From Actinomycetota bacterium (GTDB taxonomy: Bacteria; Actinomycetota; Nitriliruptoria; Nitriliruptorales; Nitriliruptoraceae), in assembly GCA_018335555.1 (NCBI GenBank), contig JAGXST010000338.1, forward strand, positions 1-43,865: 43,865 nt of DNA. The letters run 5' to 3'. This document shows positions 1-9,499 of the stretch, piece after piece; the first letter of the stretch is position 1; each line of letters starts with the position of its first letter. Under the pieces are notes generated by a model. That model worked only from the letters and a program-made list of their open reading frames with translations. It did not search any database and was not told the origin of the DNA. The position numbers were made by a program, and so were the translations under genes.

Positions 1-69
1 CCCTGGACCGCCGTCCTCGTCGCCGTCCATCGACGACTCGACGCCATGCCCGCCCCCGCCGCCTGCTGA
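1..69 (+). CDS. C-terminal end of an unidentified CDS truncated by the window edge (…PWTAVLVAVHRRLDAMPAPAAC*)
   Basis: Frame 1 is open to TGA at 67-69 with ordinary protein composition; followed by a palindrome at 167-188. Confidence 0.3.
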   Translation, partial: PWTAVLVAVHRRLDAMPAPAAC

Positions 70-166
70 CACCACCCCGCGACCGCAGGCGTCCTCGGAT
101 GCCCGCACCACGCTGCCCGCCGACAACCAGAACCGCGCCGCCGACCGCCCTCACCACCGTCACGTC

Positions 167-188
167 GGGCGATGCCGCGGCATCGCCC
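167..188. terminator. 22-bp perfect palindrome GGGCGATGCCGCGGCATCGCCC, possible terminator-like hairpin
   Basis: Left half GGGCGATGCCG is the exact reverse complement of the right half; lies after the stop at 69. No T-tract. Confidence 0.4.
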
Positions 189-236
189 CCGCGCCCTCAC
201 CCCGTCACCCTCTACGGAGTTACTGAAGGATCGGGG

Positions 237-255
237 CTAGCTACTTCGACCTGAA
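237..255 (+). repeat. Left terminal inverted repeat of the IS (includes flanking CTAG)
   Basis: 17/19 match to the reverse complement of 1842-1860. Confidence 0.75.
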
Positions 256-357
256 GATCCCATCGGGCGGCTGACAGCGGTCGTCTGCTCCCGCGGGGCG
301 GAGCTTGGGTGCGGCGGCCGCTGCGGCGGAGCGTCCGGGAGCTCCCGCGGTTCCGGC

Positions 358-1730
358 CTATGTCATCGCGGCGAGGTGGACCAGGTTGTGGGTCAGGACC
401 CCGTGGCCACTCCAGGTGCGGGCTCCGTCGATGCCGTCGATGCGGGTGCGGTCCATCTGGTAGCCGCGTTTGAGGGCGGAGATGCGGCCTTCAGCGCCGG
501 TGCGCCACTTGACCAGCCGCCGGAACGGGGCTGCCGTTCGATCTCGCGCCGGGTAGCGGAGGGTTTGGCCTTGCGGGGGATCGCGACGGTGGCCACCCCC
601 AGCTCGGTGAGCTTGTCGTCGATGCCAGTGTCGCCGTACCCGCGGTCGGCGGTGACGGCACGCGGGACCTGGCCGACGCGCCGGACGACACGCTCGATAG
701 CTGGGACGAGCAGCTCGGCATCGGGTGGGTTGCCGATGCGGACCTCGTAGTCGAGCACGAGCCCATCGGCGTTGTCGGTGATCTGGGCCTTGTAACCGAA
801 CTCGACTGGCTTGCCGAGCCGTCCCTTGACGATCGGTCGCGCGTCAGGATCGTGCAGCGACACCAGCCGACTCGCCCCCGGTGGGGTGTCGCCGGCGAGC
901 CGGGTACGGGTCTGCACGATGATCTTGCCGGTGCGCTCCAGCAACGTCGCGAGGTCGACAACGGCACGAGCCAGCGTCCCGCACACGGCCGCTCCTTGCC
1001 GCCGTAGCGCCCGTTTCGCGTTCGCTACCACCCGGTGCGCCTCGGCAGCCCCGGTGCCCGCCAGCTCGGCGAGGTCGGCGGTGATGCGCCGAACCTCGTC
1101 CTTGGCCTCGCCCGTGCGCCGCTTGAGGTTGGCGGCGATCGAGCGGGCACGCTTGCCTGCCGAACGTGACCGGTCCCGCGTCGAGGTGCGGGTCGCACCG
1201 CCCGCAGCCTTGACCTTCTTGACGCTCGCGCCGATGCGGCTGATGGCCTTGGCGAGCAGCCCCGAGTCGGTCGGGTAGGCGACGTCGGCCTCGATGACGG
1301 TGGTGTCGGCGCGGACCTTGTGCATCCGCACCAGCTTGGCCTCGGCCGCCTGCTCGAGCAGCGCATCGTTGAGCTGTTCGACCGCTGCCGGGCCGCAGCG
1401 GGTGGTGATCTTCATCAGCGTGGCCGGATGCGGCACCCGGACGCCAAGCGGGATCCGGCAGAACCGCCGCCAGGTCAACGAGTCGGCGACCTCGGCGCAC
1501 AGCGGCTCGTAGCCGAGGCGGTAGCGGTACTTGAGGAACATCAGCCGCAGGTAGGTCTCCATCGGGATCGAGGGACGCCCCTCGCTGGGATGGAAGTGGG
1601 GCACGAACGGGGCGAAGAACCGCTCGTCATCCAACAGCCGATCGACCTTGGCCAACTGCTCGGGCAGCTCGAGCAGCTCCGGTGGGATCGCGTCCCACAA
1701 CGTCGGCTGATCGTTCCGAGTTCGCAGCAT
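358..1730 (-). pseudogene. DDE transposase, frameshifted near the C-terminus
   Basis: Protein MLRTRNDQPTLWDAIPPELLELPEQLAKVDRLLDD… with DTTVIEADV and VTADRGYGDTG motifs. After RREIERQPR the frame leaves the conserved C-terminus; a 1-nt shift near 523-526 restores RRLVKWRTGAEGRISALKRGYQMDRTRIDGIDGARTWSGHGVLTHNLVHLAAMT*, ending at 358. Confidence 0.85.
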
Positions 1731-1841
1731 CCCGCCCCTCCACCGCCACCCGTCGCGGTGAAGTATCCCCCAGAACCGGCGAATCCGAGCATCTAATGCA
1801 GCTAGAACCGCAGAATCCGGTCGAACTCACCCTTCGACTTT

Positions 1842-1860
1842 TTCGGGACGAAGTAGCTAG
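1842..1860 (-). repeat. Right terminal inverted repeat of the IS (includes flanking CTAG)
   Basis: 17/19 match to 237-255 in inverted orientation. Confidence 0.75.
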
Positions 1861-2453
1861 ACCTGCTGGACCGGGCGATGGCCGACTTGCACCTCGACGG
1901 GGACGAGCGCAGCCAGCTGGTCGAGCTCGCTCGGGAGCTCGGACTCAACGCCGGCGAGACCGATCAGGCGCACCGCCGTTGGCTGAACGAGCTGATCGAG
2001 ACGGCCTGCTCGGATGGTGAGGTGACCGTCGAGCAGTACGACGAGTTGTGCCGGGCAGCGTACGCGCTTGGGATCGGTCAGGATCTGGTGGACGAGTGCA
2101 CAGCCACCTTCCGCACCTGCGACCGTGAAGTGAGCTTGCAGCCGGGGATGACGGTGTGTTTCACCGGCGTCGTGGTCGACGACGACGGCGCCGAGCTCTC
2201 CCGCGAGTTGCTGATCGCTCACGCCCGACGGCTTAGTCTCGACCCGGTCGACTCCGTAACCAAGTCGCGCTGTCAGCTTCTGGTAGCGGCCGACACCGCC
2301 TCACGATCGGGGAAGGCAGGCAAAGCCCGCCGGTACGAGATCCCGATCGTTGATGCCCGCGACTTGCTAGCAGCGACGCCGGGCGGGCTATTCGCGTGGG
2401 GCGCCTCACTCTGCGGGCAGGATAGGAGCTGGTTACCCACCAGTTTCGGGTAG
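1860..2453 (+). pseudogene. 3' fragment of an exonuclease (DnaQ-like) gene: TerB-like linker plus BRCT domain
   Basis: Frame continues upstream of the ATG as LDLLDRAMADLHLDGDE… and is cut at the IS boundary; BRCT-type GMTVCFTGVVVDDDGAE…VTKSRCQLLVAADTASRSGKAGKARRYEIPIVD. Confidence 0.65.
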
Positions 2454-2622
2454 GCGGGTCAGAATGGCTAGTAAGCGAGAAGAGGATGAACACGACTCCG
2501 CGCGAATTCACGGCTTCCGCGAGTCCTTTGACGCTGGACGACAAGGACCGGGCACGATGAGACGGCCTTCTTCGACGTCGGCTCGCGATGCACGTCGCGT
2601 CGGAATCGAAGAAGCTGGACTG

Positions 2623-2982
2623 TCAGTCTGCGTCGAGCACCGTGCAGGACCCGACGGCGGCCTCGTTGTCGTCGAGGAACGTCTGGGCCAGACCGATGAG
2701 CGCGGCGGCGCGCTCATCGATGACGCGGTAGCGAACGGTCCGGCCCTGCCGCTCGGCCGCGATGAACCCGCACCAGCTCAGACAGTTGAGGTGTTCCGAG
2801 ACCCGCGGCTGCGAGGCATCGACCCGGTCGAGTAGCTCCGATTGGGTCGCCTCCCCGACCTCGAGCAGCACCTCGAGCAACCGCAGACGGGTCGCGTCAC
2901 CCAACGTGCGAAAGACCCGGGCGAGCAGCTCGTGCCGGGGAAGCGCGATCGGCCCGGCCGTGACGATCGCGGGACGACTCAC
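2623..2982 (-). CDS. ArsR/SmtB-family metal-sensing repressor, CmtR-like
   Basis: Winged HTH ELLARVFRTLGDATRLRLLEVLL…QPRVSEHLNCLSWCGF; Cys-x3-Cys in the recognition helix plus a C-terminal Cys (GSCTVLDAD), the CmtR ligand pattern. Confidence 0.88.
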   Translation of the reverse strand: MSRPAIVTAGPIALPRHELLARVFRTLGDATRLRLLEVLLEVGEATQSELLDRVDASQPRVSEHLNCLSWCGFIAAERQGRTVRYRVIDERAAALIGLAQTFLDDNEAAVGSCTVLDAD

Positions 2983-3007
2983 AACAGGCTCCCGACATCG
3001 GCAGGAT

Positions 3008-3027
3008 ACATCTGGTAAACCGGATGT
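3008..3027. promoter_or_regulatory. Dyad operator ACATCTGG-TAAA-CCGGATGT
   Basis: 8-bp arms with one mismatch in the intergenic region between the divergent repressor and reductase. Confidence 0.65.
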
Positions 3028-3089
3028 TACCGTGAGCCCGTGCCCACGCGGGCAGGACCGAGCAGGAACCGCCGAAGATTGAGCACCGG

Positions 3090-4442
3090 ATGCCTGACAG
3101 CTACGACCTGACCGTGATCGGTGCCGGCATGGCCGGGGTCAATGCCGCGAACAAGTGCGGCGCGGCGGGCTGGCGTGTGGCCATCGTCGACGAGCTGCCC
3201 TACGGCGGGACCTGCGCGCTGCGGGGGTGCGACCCCAAGAAGATCCTTCGCCGCGGCGCGGAGATCATCGACGCCGCCCGCCTGCTGCAGGGCCGAGGCA
3301 TCGACCCTGGCGGCCTGGCCATCGACTGGGCCGCCCTGATGCGGCACAAACGGGGGTTCACCGACCCGGTTCCGGAGAACATGGAACGCGAGCTGGAGAG
3401 CAACGGCGTCGAGACGCTGCACGGCACCGCAACCTTCACCGGACCCAACGAGCTCCAAGTCGACGGTCGCCCGCTGCGGTCCGAGCGGTTCCTGATCGCC
3501 ACCGGTGCCCGCCCACGGCCGCTGGACTTCGCCGGTGCCGAGCATCTCATCGACAGCACCGACTTCCTGCACCTCGACGCGGTCCCCGGCCGGGTGCTGT
3601 TCGTCGGGGGCGGGTTCGTGAGCATGGAGTTCGCCCACATCTCCGCCCGCGCTGGAGCCACCGTCACCGTCATCGACCGCGGCGAACGGCCCCTCAAGGC
3701 CTTCGATCCCGATCTGGTCGACCTGCTCGTGCAACGCTCCGCCGAGGTGGGCATCGACATCCGGGCTGGCACATCCGTCCGCCGTGTCGAGCCCGCCTCG
3801 GACGGCTACCGGGTCACCGTCGAGCGCGACGGGACCAAGTCGAGCATCGAGGCCGACCTGGTGGTCCACGGCGCCGGCCGGGCGCCCGAGCTGTCCAGCC
3901 TCGGCCTCGACGCCGCCGATGTCGAAACCGGACCCCGGGGCGTCGCCGTCACGCCGCACCTGCAGAGCACCACCAACCCGGCGGTCTGGGCCGCGGGAGA
4001 CGCAGCCGACACCCCCGGCATGCCGCTCACCCCCGTCGCGGTATTCGAGGGCAAGGTCGCCGCCTCCAACATGCTCAACAACGAGTCCACCACGCCGGAC
4101 TACGACGGCGTGGCCACCGTGGTCTACACCATCCCCGAGCTCGCCCGCGTCGGCATGCTCGAAGCCGACGCACGGCAGACCGGAATTGACCTCGACGTGC
4201 GCCACCGGGACACGGGCAGCTGGTTCTCCAACTACCGCGTCGGCGAACGAACGGCCGCTACCAAGATCCTCGTCGACCGAAACACCGACACCATCGTCGG
4301 CGCCCACATGTACGGACCCGAGTACGGCGAACTCATCAACTTCTGCGCACTGGCCATCAAGCTCGGTCTCACCACCCGCCAGCTCAAGTCCATGACCGCC
4401 AGCTACCCCAGCGTCGGCTCCGATCTCGGCTCCATGCTCTGA
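3090..4442 (+). CDS. Class I pyridine nucleotide-disulfide oxidoreductase (mercuric/glutathione reductase-like)
   Basis: N-terminal GAGMAG FAD motif, redox site GGTCALRGCDPKK, second Rossmann VGGGFVSMEFA, WAAGDAADTPG, dimerisation domain. No C-terminal vicinal CC of MerA. Confidence 0.9.
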   Translation: MPDSYDLTVIGAGMAGVNAANKCGAAGWRVAIVDELPYGGTCALRGCDPKKILRRGAEIIDAARLLQGRGIDPGGLAIDWAALMRHKRGFTDPVPENMERELESNGVETLHGTATFTGPNELQVDGRPLRSERFLIATGARPRPLDFAGAEHLIDSTDFLHLDAVPGRVLFVGGGFVSMEFAHISARAGATVTVIDRGERPLKAFDPDLVDLLVQRSAEVGIDIRAGTSVRRVEPASDGYRVTVERDGTKSSIEADLVVHGAGRAPELSSLGLDAADVETGPRGVAVTPHLQSTTNPAVWAAGDAADTPGMPLTPVAVFEGKVAASNMLNNESTTPDYDGVATVVYTIPELARVGMLEADARQTGIDLDVRHRDTGSWFSNYRVGERTAATKILVDRNTDTIVGAHMYGPEYGELINFCALAIKLGLTTRQLKSMTASYPSVGSDLGSML

Positions 4443-4624
4443 CGATTGAGCCGAGCGACCCCCGAATAGGCCCCCGGCCTGTAGCCGCCGCTTCCCTGCG
4501 CCTCCGAAGACCTGGCGCGGCGTTCTCGGCAGCCCCAGGGCTCTAGCCGCGCCGCCCATCATCACGTTGCCGCGGGCCCGGGGGATCGGGCGAGCCGGTC
4601 CCCGGGGCATCGTCGCGGTGACGG

Positions 4625-5869
4625 TCAGCCACCGGCACTGGAGGTGGTGCCGTGGGGCCGCGCTCGGGTGAGGCCGGCGAGTCCGGCGAGCAGCAACAGG
4701 ACCCCGCCAAGGTAGTACACCGCAGAGATGCCGACCGCGTCGGTGAGCAGCCCGCCGACACCGAGGGACACGAGCCGGCCGAGCTGCCAGATGGCGTCGA
4801 AGCTGGCGAACACCCGGCCGCGGGTCTGGTCGCTGGTCTCGGCCTGCAGCAGCGAGTTGAAGGTGACCATGCCGGTCGAGGTCCCCACGCCGTAGAAGCC
4901 GAGCGCGCCGAGCGCGACCGGCAGGCTGCGGAAGCTGGCGAGCACGAGGTCGACGAGGCCGCGCAGCACGAACGGGCCGAACACGAACCCGACCCGGCGC
5001 GGGTCGGACACCAGCTTGGTCAGCACCAACGGACCGATCGCGGCCCCGACGCCGATGGCCGACAGCAACATCCCAAACCCGTCCGCACCGACGTCGAGAT
5101 GGTCGGTCGCCAGCACGATCAGCAGCGCGCTGGTGGCACCGGCCGAGAGTGCTGCCAGCGCCTGCACCGACGCCATCAGCCGCAGCAGCGGGGTGGTGGC
5201 GATGACCTGGACACCTTCGGCGGCGCGGGACCACCACGAGCGCCGTTCGGTGGCTCGGTCGACCGCAGCGGGGGCCACGTGGATGATGCGCAGCAGCACG
5301 ACCGCCGAGACCGCGTAAGTGGCGGCGTTGAGCAGGAACGCCGGGGTGACCCCGAGGATGGCCACCATGCCACCGGCCAGCGGAGCCAGCACGATCTGTG
5401 AGATGACCGCGGCGGTCCACAACCCGGAGTTGCCGGCGATCAGCTCACGCTCGTCCACGACCGCGGGCAGAGTGGCCTGGGAAGCGGGGTTGAAGAACAC
5501 CGCGCCGGCGGACAACCCGAACGCGACCGCGTACACCGCCGCGACCGAGTCAGCGACCAGCGGCAGCAGCAGTGCCAGCCCCATCCGCCACACGTCAGCG
5601 ACGATCATGACCTTCACCGCCGGCAACCGATCGATGAACGCACCCGCCACCGGTGCGAGCAGCAGCACCGGGACGATCTCGGCCACCACGACCCCGGTCA
5701 CCCCCAGCCCCGAACCGGTGAGCTGGAACACCAGCACCGCCAGCGCGACGGTGTTGAACACATCCCCCCAACGCGAAACGGTCTGCGCGGTCCACAGCCG
5801 CCGGTACGCCGGACGCGCCAGCACCGAGCGCAGACCCTGACGGTCCGGGTACGACGGCACGACGGTCAC
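4625..5869 (-). CDS. MFS transporter
   Basis: About 12 hydrophobic segments; YRRLWTAQTVSRWGDVFNTVALAVLVFQLTGSGLG… typical of MFS exporters. Confidence 0.88.
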   Translation of the reverse strand: MTVVPSYPDRQGLRSVLARPAYRRLWTAQTVSRWGDVFNTVALAVLVFQLTGSGLGVTGVVVAEIVPVLLLAPVAGAFIDRLPAVKVMIVADVWRMGLALLLPLVADSVAAVYAVAFGLSAGAVFFNPASQATLPAVVDERELIAGNSGLWTAAVISQIVLAPLAGGMVAILGVTPAFLLNAATYAVSAVVLLRIIHVAPAAVDRATERRSWWSRAAEGVQVIATTPLLRLMASVQALAALSAGATSALLIVLATDHLDVGADGFGMLLSAIGVGAAIGPLVLTKLVSDPRRVGFVFGPFVLRGLVDLVLASFRSLPVALGALGFYGVGTSTGMVTFNSLLQAETSDQTRGRVFASFDAIWQLGRLVSLGVGGLLTDAVGISAVYYLGGVLLLLAGLAGLTRARPHGTTSSAGG

Positions 5870-5974
5870 CTCACACGGAAGCGGAACTTCGGGAGGGTAG
5901 GGACCGTGCCGCCCCTGAAGCTTCCAGCCACTGAACCTCTACCGGACCGCTACCTACGGAATGGGAGCTGCACG

Positions 5975-6383
5975 ATGCGGATCGGTGCAGTCGCGGACGA
6001 GCTCGGCATCAACACCAAGACGATCCGCTACTACGAGTCGTATCGGGCTGATCCCTGCCGCGCCCCGTACACCGGCCGGCTACCGCGACTACGCCGACCA
6101 GGACGTCGACCGGCTCGAGTTCATCCGCACCGCCCAGCGTCTCGGACTGAGCCTTCACGACATCGGACACATCCTTCAGCTGCGGGAACGTGGCGAACAG
6201 CCCTGCGACTACGTCGTCGACACCATGCGCCGCCAGTTGTGCGACATCGACCACCGCATCCGCGAACTCATCGCGCTCCGCGACGAGCTCCACCGTCTGC
6301 TGCAGCCGGCCGGCCAACCCGCCGAGGTACCGGATGGCGCGAACGCCCCCTACTGCCGACTCCTAGAAGCCACCGGATCGTAG
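5975..6383 (+). pseudogene. MerR-family heavy-metal-type regulator with a 1-nt frameshift
   Basis: MRIGAVADELGINTKTIRYYES in the frame of ATG 5975; an extra T near 6041 moves IGLIPAAPRTPAGYRDYADQDVDRLEFIRTAQRLGLSLHDIGHIL…GEQPC…APYCRLLE into the next frame. Confidence 0.85.
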
Positions 6384-6577
6384 ATCCGACGTAGCCAACG
6401 CGGGGCACGCGAGTCGGCAGGATCGCCAGTATGGCCATGTGCGCGGAAGCGTCGACGGCCGCGTGCTCGACGTCACGGCCTCGAGCGACTCCCAGGGGAA
6501 CCGGCACCGTCAGCCTGGGTGCCTTCCGGCACGAGAACGTGCTGCGCGGTCAGGCACGTGTCGCGAACGAAGTCCGA

Positions 6578-7648
6578 TTAGACCAATCGAAGCCTCGCCC
6601 TCGTCGACGGCCTTGCGTCACCGCTTCCTTCAACGGGAACCACGGTCGAGAAGAGCAAGCCTCGCAGCTCCGCTGTCGTGATCGCGAGGTCGTCCGCTAT
6701 GGCCGCCATGGTGATGCCTTCTTCTCGTAAGGCATCGAGCACTTTGGGGATGAGTTGGCTGCGTTCACGGTCGATGTCGCCTTCGGTACGCCGATAACCG
6801 GCTTGGGACGCCTCGATGATCAGCGACTTGTATTGCCACTCCGTGAGATGATCGAGGTTGTGCAGTTGGCGGATGTACGCAAGGGCCGAGACCTTCCAGG
6901 TGACCTTTTCGGCCCGGACCACATCGAGCGAGACCCTCCGCGGGACGGTGGATAGCACTCCCCGTTCGGGCAGGAGGAAGTGCCGAGCGAACGCGTCAGC
7001 CTCGTCCTCGTGTACGCGGCCTTGGGGTGCTGCACCCAGGTGGAGAACGAGGTGGCCGAGCTCGTGCGCGGCGTCCCAGCGGGCGCGCTCCGGGCTCTTG
7101 TGCTGGGTCAGGAACACGAAAGGTGTGCCGTCGTTCCACATCGAGAGCGCGTCGAGGTCGGCGCAGTCGTCCACGAGCGAGAACACCCGCACGCCATGGG
7201 CCTCAAGGAGATGAACGAGATTGGGCGCTGGCAGTTCACCGAGGTTCCACATCGATCGAAGTGCCGCCGCGGCCTGGGAGGGCTGGACATCACGAAGGTC
7301 CGGCAAGTCGGGTTCTGGGAGCTCGAAGCGGTCGTCGAACCAGGATGCGACCTCGTACGCCAGAGCTGCTCCAGCGAGCGCTGCATCGCGTCGACCAGCG
7401 GTTAGCTTCGAAAGGGAGCGGAACGACACCTGTTCGGATCGTGGCATCGCGACCTCGCCACGGGTGAAGAACTCGACCGGGAACCGAAGGGCGGCAGCCA
7501 GTGCCGCAATCGTCGACTCGGGCGGGACGTCACCTTCGTTCTCGAACGAGGCGATCCGTCGGGCGGTCAGCCCGACCGCGTCGGCCAGAGCCACCTTCGT
7601 CCATCCACGACGCAGGCGTGCTTGAGTGAGCCTTGCGGCGTTGAACAT
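6578..7648 (-). CDS. XRE-family HTH plus ImmA/IrrE (COG2856) metallopeptidase
   Basis: N-terminal HTH (ARLRRGWTKVALADAVGLTARRIASFENEGDVPPE) and zinc peptidase motif WDAAHELGHLVLH…EADAFARHFLLP. Confidence 0.92.
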   Translation of the reverse strand: MFNAARLTQARLRRGWTKVALADAVGLTARRIASFENEGDVPPESTIAALAAALRFPVEFFTRGEVAMPRSEQVSFRSLSKLTAGRRDAALAGAALAYEVASWFDDRFELPEPDLPDLRDVQPSQAAAALRSMWNLGELPAPNLVHLLEAHGVRVFSLVDDCADLDALSMWNDGTPFVFLTQHKSPERARWDAAHELGHLVLHLGAAPQGRVHEDEADAFARHFLLPERGVLSTVPRRVSLDVVRAEKVTWKVSALAYIRQLHNLDHLTEWQYKSLIIEASQAGYRRTEGDIDRERSQLIPKVLDALREEGITMAAIADDLAITTAELRGLLFSTVVPVEGSGDARPSTRARLRLV

Positions 7649-7667
7649 CGGTCGGTTCCTCGGACGT

Positions 7668-8339
7668 TCAGTTGGCGCGTCGACGTACCGTGACCACCGG
7701 CGCGGGGGGCACGGCCGGGGCGTCCATCGTGCGGCGGTTCCCATCTCGGTCATCGTCAGCCGGAATCAAGAGACGCTCCACCCAGCCGGTCACGTGCCCT
7801 CCGTCGCCGATGGCCGCCGGGAGCGACAGTTCCGCCGCCACATCGCCTTGGTTCGCGACGACGTTGTGGAGCAACAGCCACACCTGCCAGTCCGCGCGCC
7901 CGTGTTCTGCGTCCCACAACGTGTCCAGTGTGCCGTTGACGATGGCCTGAACCATCTCGGGACGTTCGTAGCGCGCGTCCGGACGGTAGTCCTCCAGACC
8001 GGTCGCAGCATCACCGGCCGTGACGATCACCGCGACCCCGGTCCGGTGATTGGTCACCAGGTCAACGCCTTTGACGGCCTCGTGCTCCCAATCGCATCGA
8101 CGTCCGTGTTCGGCGAGGGCCGAGACGGTCTCGGCCCACATGCGGATCCCCCCGTACCCAACCGGATGCCAGGGTGTGACCGAACGTGCCGTACCGGCGC
8201 CGTGCTGAACCGCGTCGCGGACGATCGTCGGCGGCGTGAACCCCAGCTGCTCGAGCCGTGACAGCGCTTCGGCGCCCGTGCGTATGCGACCTGACTGCGC
8301 CTCGCGATCTGGGACGCCGAACATCGAGGACTCCTTCAC
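7668..8339 (-). CDS. Hypothetical protein co-oriented immediately upstream of the ImmA/IrrE gene
   Basis: Intact 223-aa ORF 20 bp upstream of the peptidase start, same strand; MWAETVSAL…VKGVDLVTNHRTGVAVIVTAGDAATG…WQVWLLLHNVV. No family recognised. Confidence 0.75.
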   Translation of the reverse strand: MKESSMFGVPDREAQSGRIRTGAEALSRLEQLGFTPPTIVRDAVQHGAGTARSVTPWHPVGYGGIRMWAETVSALAEHGRRCDWEHEAVKGVDLVTNHRTGVAVIVTAGDAATGLEDYRPDARYERPEMVQAIVNGTLDTLWDAEHGRADWQVWLLLHNVVANQGDVAAELSLPAAIGDGGHVTGWVERLLIPADDDRDGNRRTMDAPAVPPAPVVTVRRRAN

Positions 8340-8351
8340 CGCGGGCTCCGT

Positions 8352-8392
8352 TTCCGGTTCTTCTCACCTCTGGTAGGTTAGCAGAACCGGAA
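8352..8392. promoter_or_regulatory. 10-bp perfect inverted repeat TTCCGGTTCT … AGAACCGGAA (21-nt spacer)
   Basis: Lies between the divergent starts at 8339 (-) and 8454 (+). Confidence 0.65.
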
Positions 8393-8453
8393 GCACACCA
8401 GTGTAATGGTCACTGCCTCGGCGACGACACCTCGAATGGAAGCAGGAGCACGC

Positions 8454-9077
8454 ATGCCGCGCCGCCAGATCCGCATCACTGCCAAGGCGACTGTCCGACG
8501 CACGGTGACGGTTCGCCAGACGACCCGGACGTCCGTGCGTCCCATCGCACAGACGCCCGCCCGCCCTCCAGCAGCCCTCGCGAAGCAACCGTCGCTCACC
8601 ACGCGGCGGGTCCGCGTGGAACATCTACGCGACGCCGGCTACGCGCCGCTGCCCGCGGACGACCGCGACTACGACCTGTTCGTCTGCCACGCCAACGAGA
8701 ACAAGGACTGGGTCGGCCCCCTGGTTGCCCAGCTCGAAGCCCTGAATGTCGATGTCTGGTACGACGAGACCGCGATGACCGTCGGGGACAGCTTGCGCCG
8801 GTCCATAGACACCGGGCTTGCCCGGAGCCGGTTCGGGGTGGTCGTGCTATCGCAAGAATTCTTCGCGAAGCCCTGGGCCAACTACGAACTCGACGGCCTT
8901 GTTGCCCGCGAGATGAGGGGCAAGAAGGTCATCCTGCCCGTCTGGCACCCCAACCTGACGCTCGATCAGGTCGAGGGCTACAGCTGGTCGCTGTCTCAGA
9001 AGCTCGCGCTACGGGGCAGCGAACTTCCGGTCGCGCAGATCGCTGCTGAACTTGCTGCTCTGGTGCAGACACCCTGA
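8454..9077 (+). CDS. TIR-domain protein
   Basis: YDLFVCHANENKDWVGPLVAQLEALNVDVWYDETAMTVGDSLRRSIDTGLARSRFGVVVLSQEFFAKPWANYELDGL; ATG 8454 preceded by AGGAG. Confidence 0.88.
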   Translation: MPRRQIRITAKATVRRTVTVRQTTRTSVRPIAQTPARPPAALAKQPSLTTRRVRVEHLRDAGYAPLPADDRDYDLFVCHANENKDWVGPLVAQLEALNVDVWYDETAMTVGDSLRRSIDTGLARSRFGVVVLSQEFFAKPWANYELDGLVAREMRGKKVILPVWHPNLTLDQVEGYSWSLSQKLALRGSELPVAQIAAELAALVQTP

Positions 9078-9268
9078 CCCCACGTGCGTCCGGGTCGCCC
9101 GCCGTCAGGGACGTGTTGCCGGGCCTACAGCACGTCGGGCGGTTGAAGGGCATCACCCGAACGCTTCCCGCCGCCCACGCCACACCTGTGGAGAACGGCG
9201 CGGTCCCGTCTCCCCTCGCACCTACACTGCCACCTCCGCAGACTCGACCGACCGGATCGGAAGACCGA

Positions 9269-9493
9269 ATGAGTGATGATCGGCGATCGGACGCTGTTGG
9301 TTTCCATGCGCGCGTCGTTGCCGATCTAGAGGCCGTCGCTGCACGTGCCGCCGCCGCTGCCCGCCGGCTTGAGTCCGCTGGTGGTGAGCCGAACGACGTG
9401 GTGGCACTTCAGACCGCGGCGAACCGAGCAGCCAGCGCCGCTACGGAGCTGCGTAGAGCGCAGCTAGCCGCTTCTCAACAGCGAATGCTGTAA
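9269..9493 (+). CDS. Small hypothetical protein (74 aa)
   Basis: MSDDRRSDAVGFHARVVADLEAVAARAAAAARRLESAGG…; helical, ends 7 bp before the RM gene. Confidence 0.5.
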   Translation: MSDDRRSDAVGFHARVVADLEAVAARAAAAARRLESAGGEPNDVVALQTAANRAASAATELRRAQLAASQQRML

Positions 9494-9499
9494 GCCCCG

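Larger units (their letters stand above)
237..1860 (-). mobile_element. Insertion sequence with DDE transposase (IS5/IS1182/ISNCY-like superfamily, family uncertain)
   Basis: Inverted ends CTAGCTACTTCGaCCtGAA (237-255) and, reverse complemented, CTAGCTACTTCGtCCcGAA (1842-1860), 17/19 identical; transposase ORF between them. Confidence 0.8.

Noticed and set aside
523-526. Programmed ribosomal frameshift in the transposase
   Set aside because: The site is late in the ORF and lacks an A6/A7-type slippery run; a simple indel is more likely.
3090-4442. Calling the reductase MerA
   Set aside because: No N-terminal HMA domain and no C-terminal vicinal Cys pair; only the shared disulfide-reductase architecture is visible.
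3027-5420. 797-aa minus-strand ORF opposite the disulfide reductase and MFS genes
   Set aside because: Low-complexity antisense translation (Arg/Gly/Asp-rich) of clearly coding plus/minus genes; expected in high-GC DNA.
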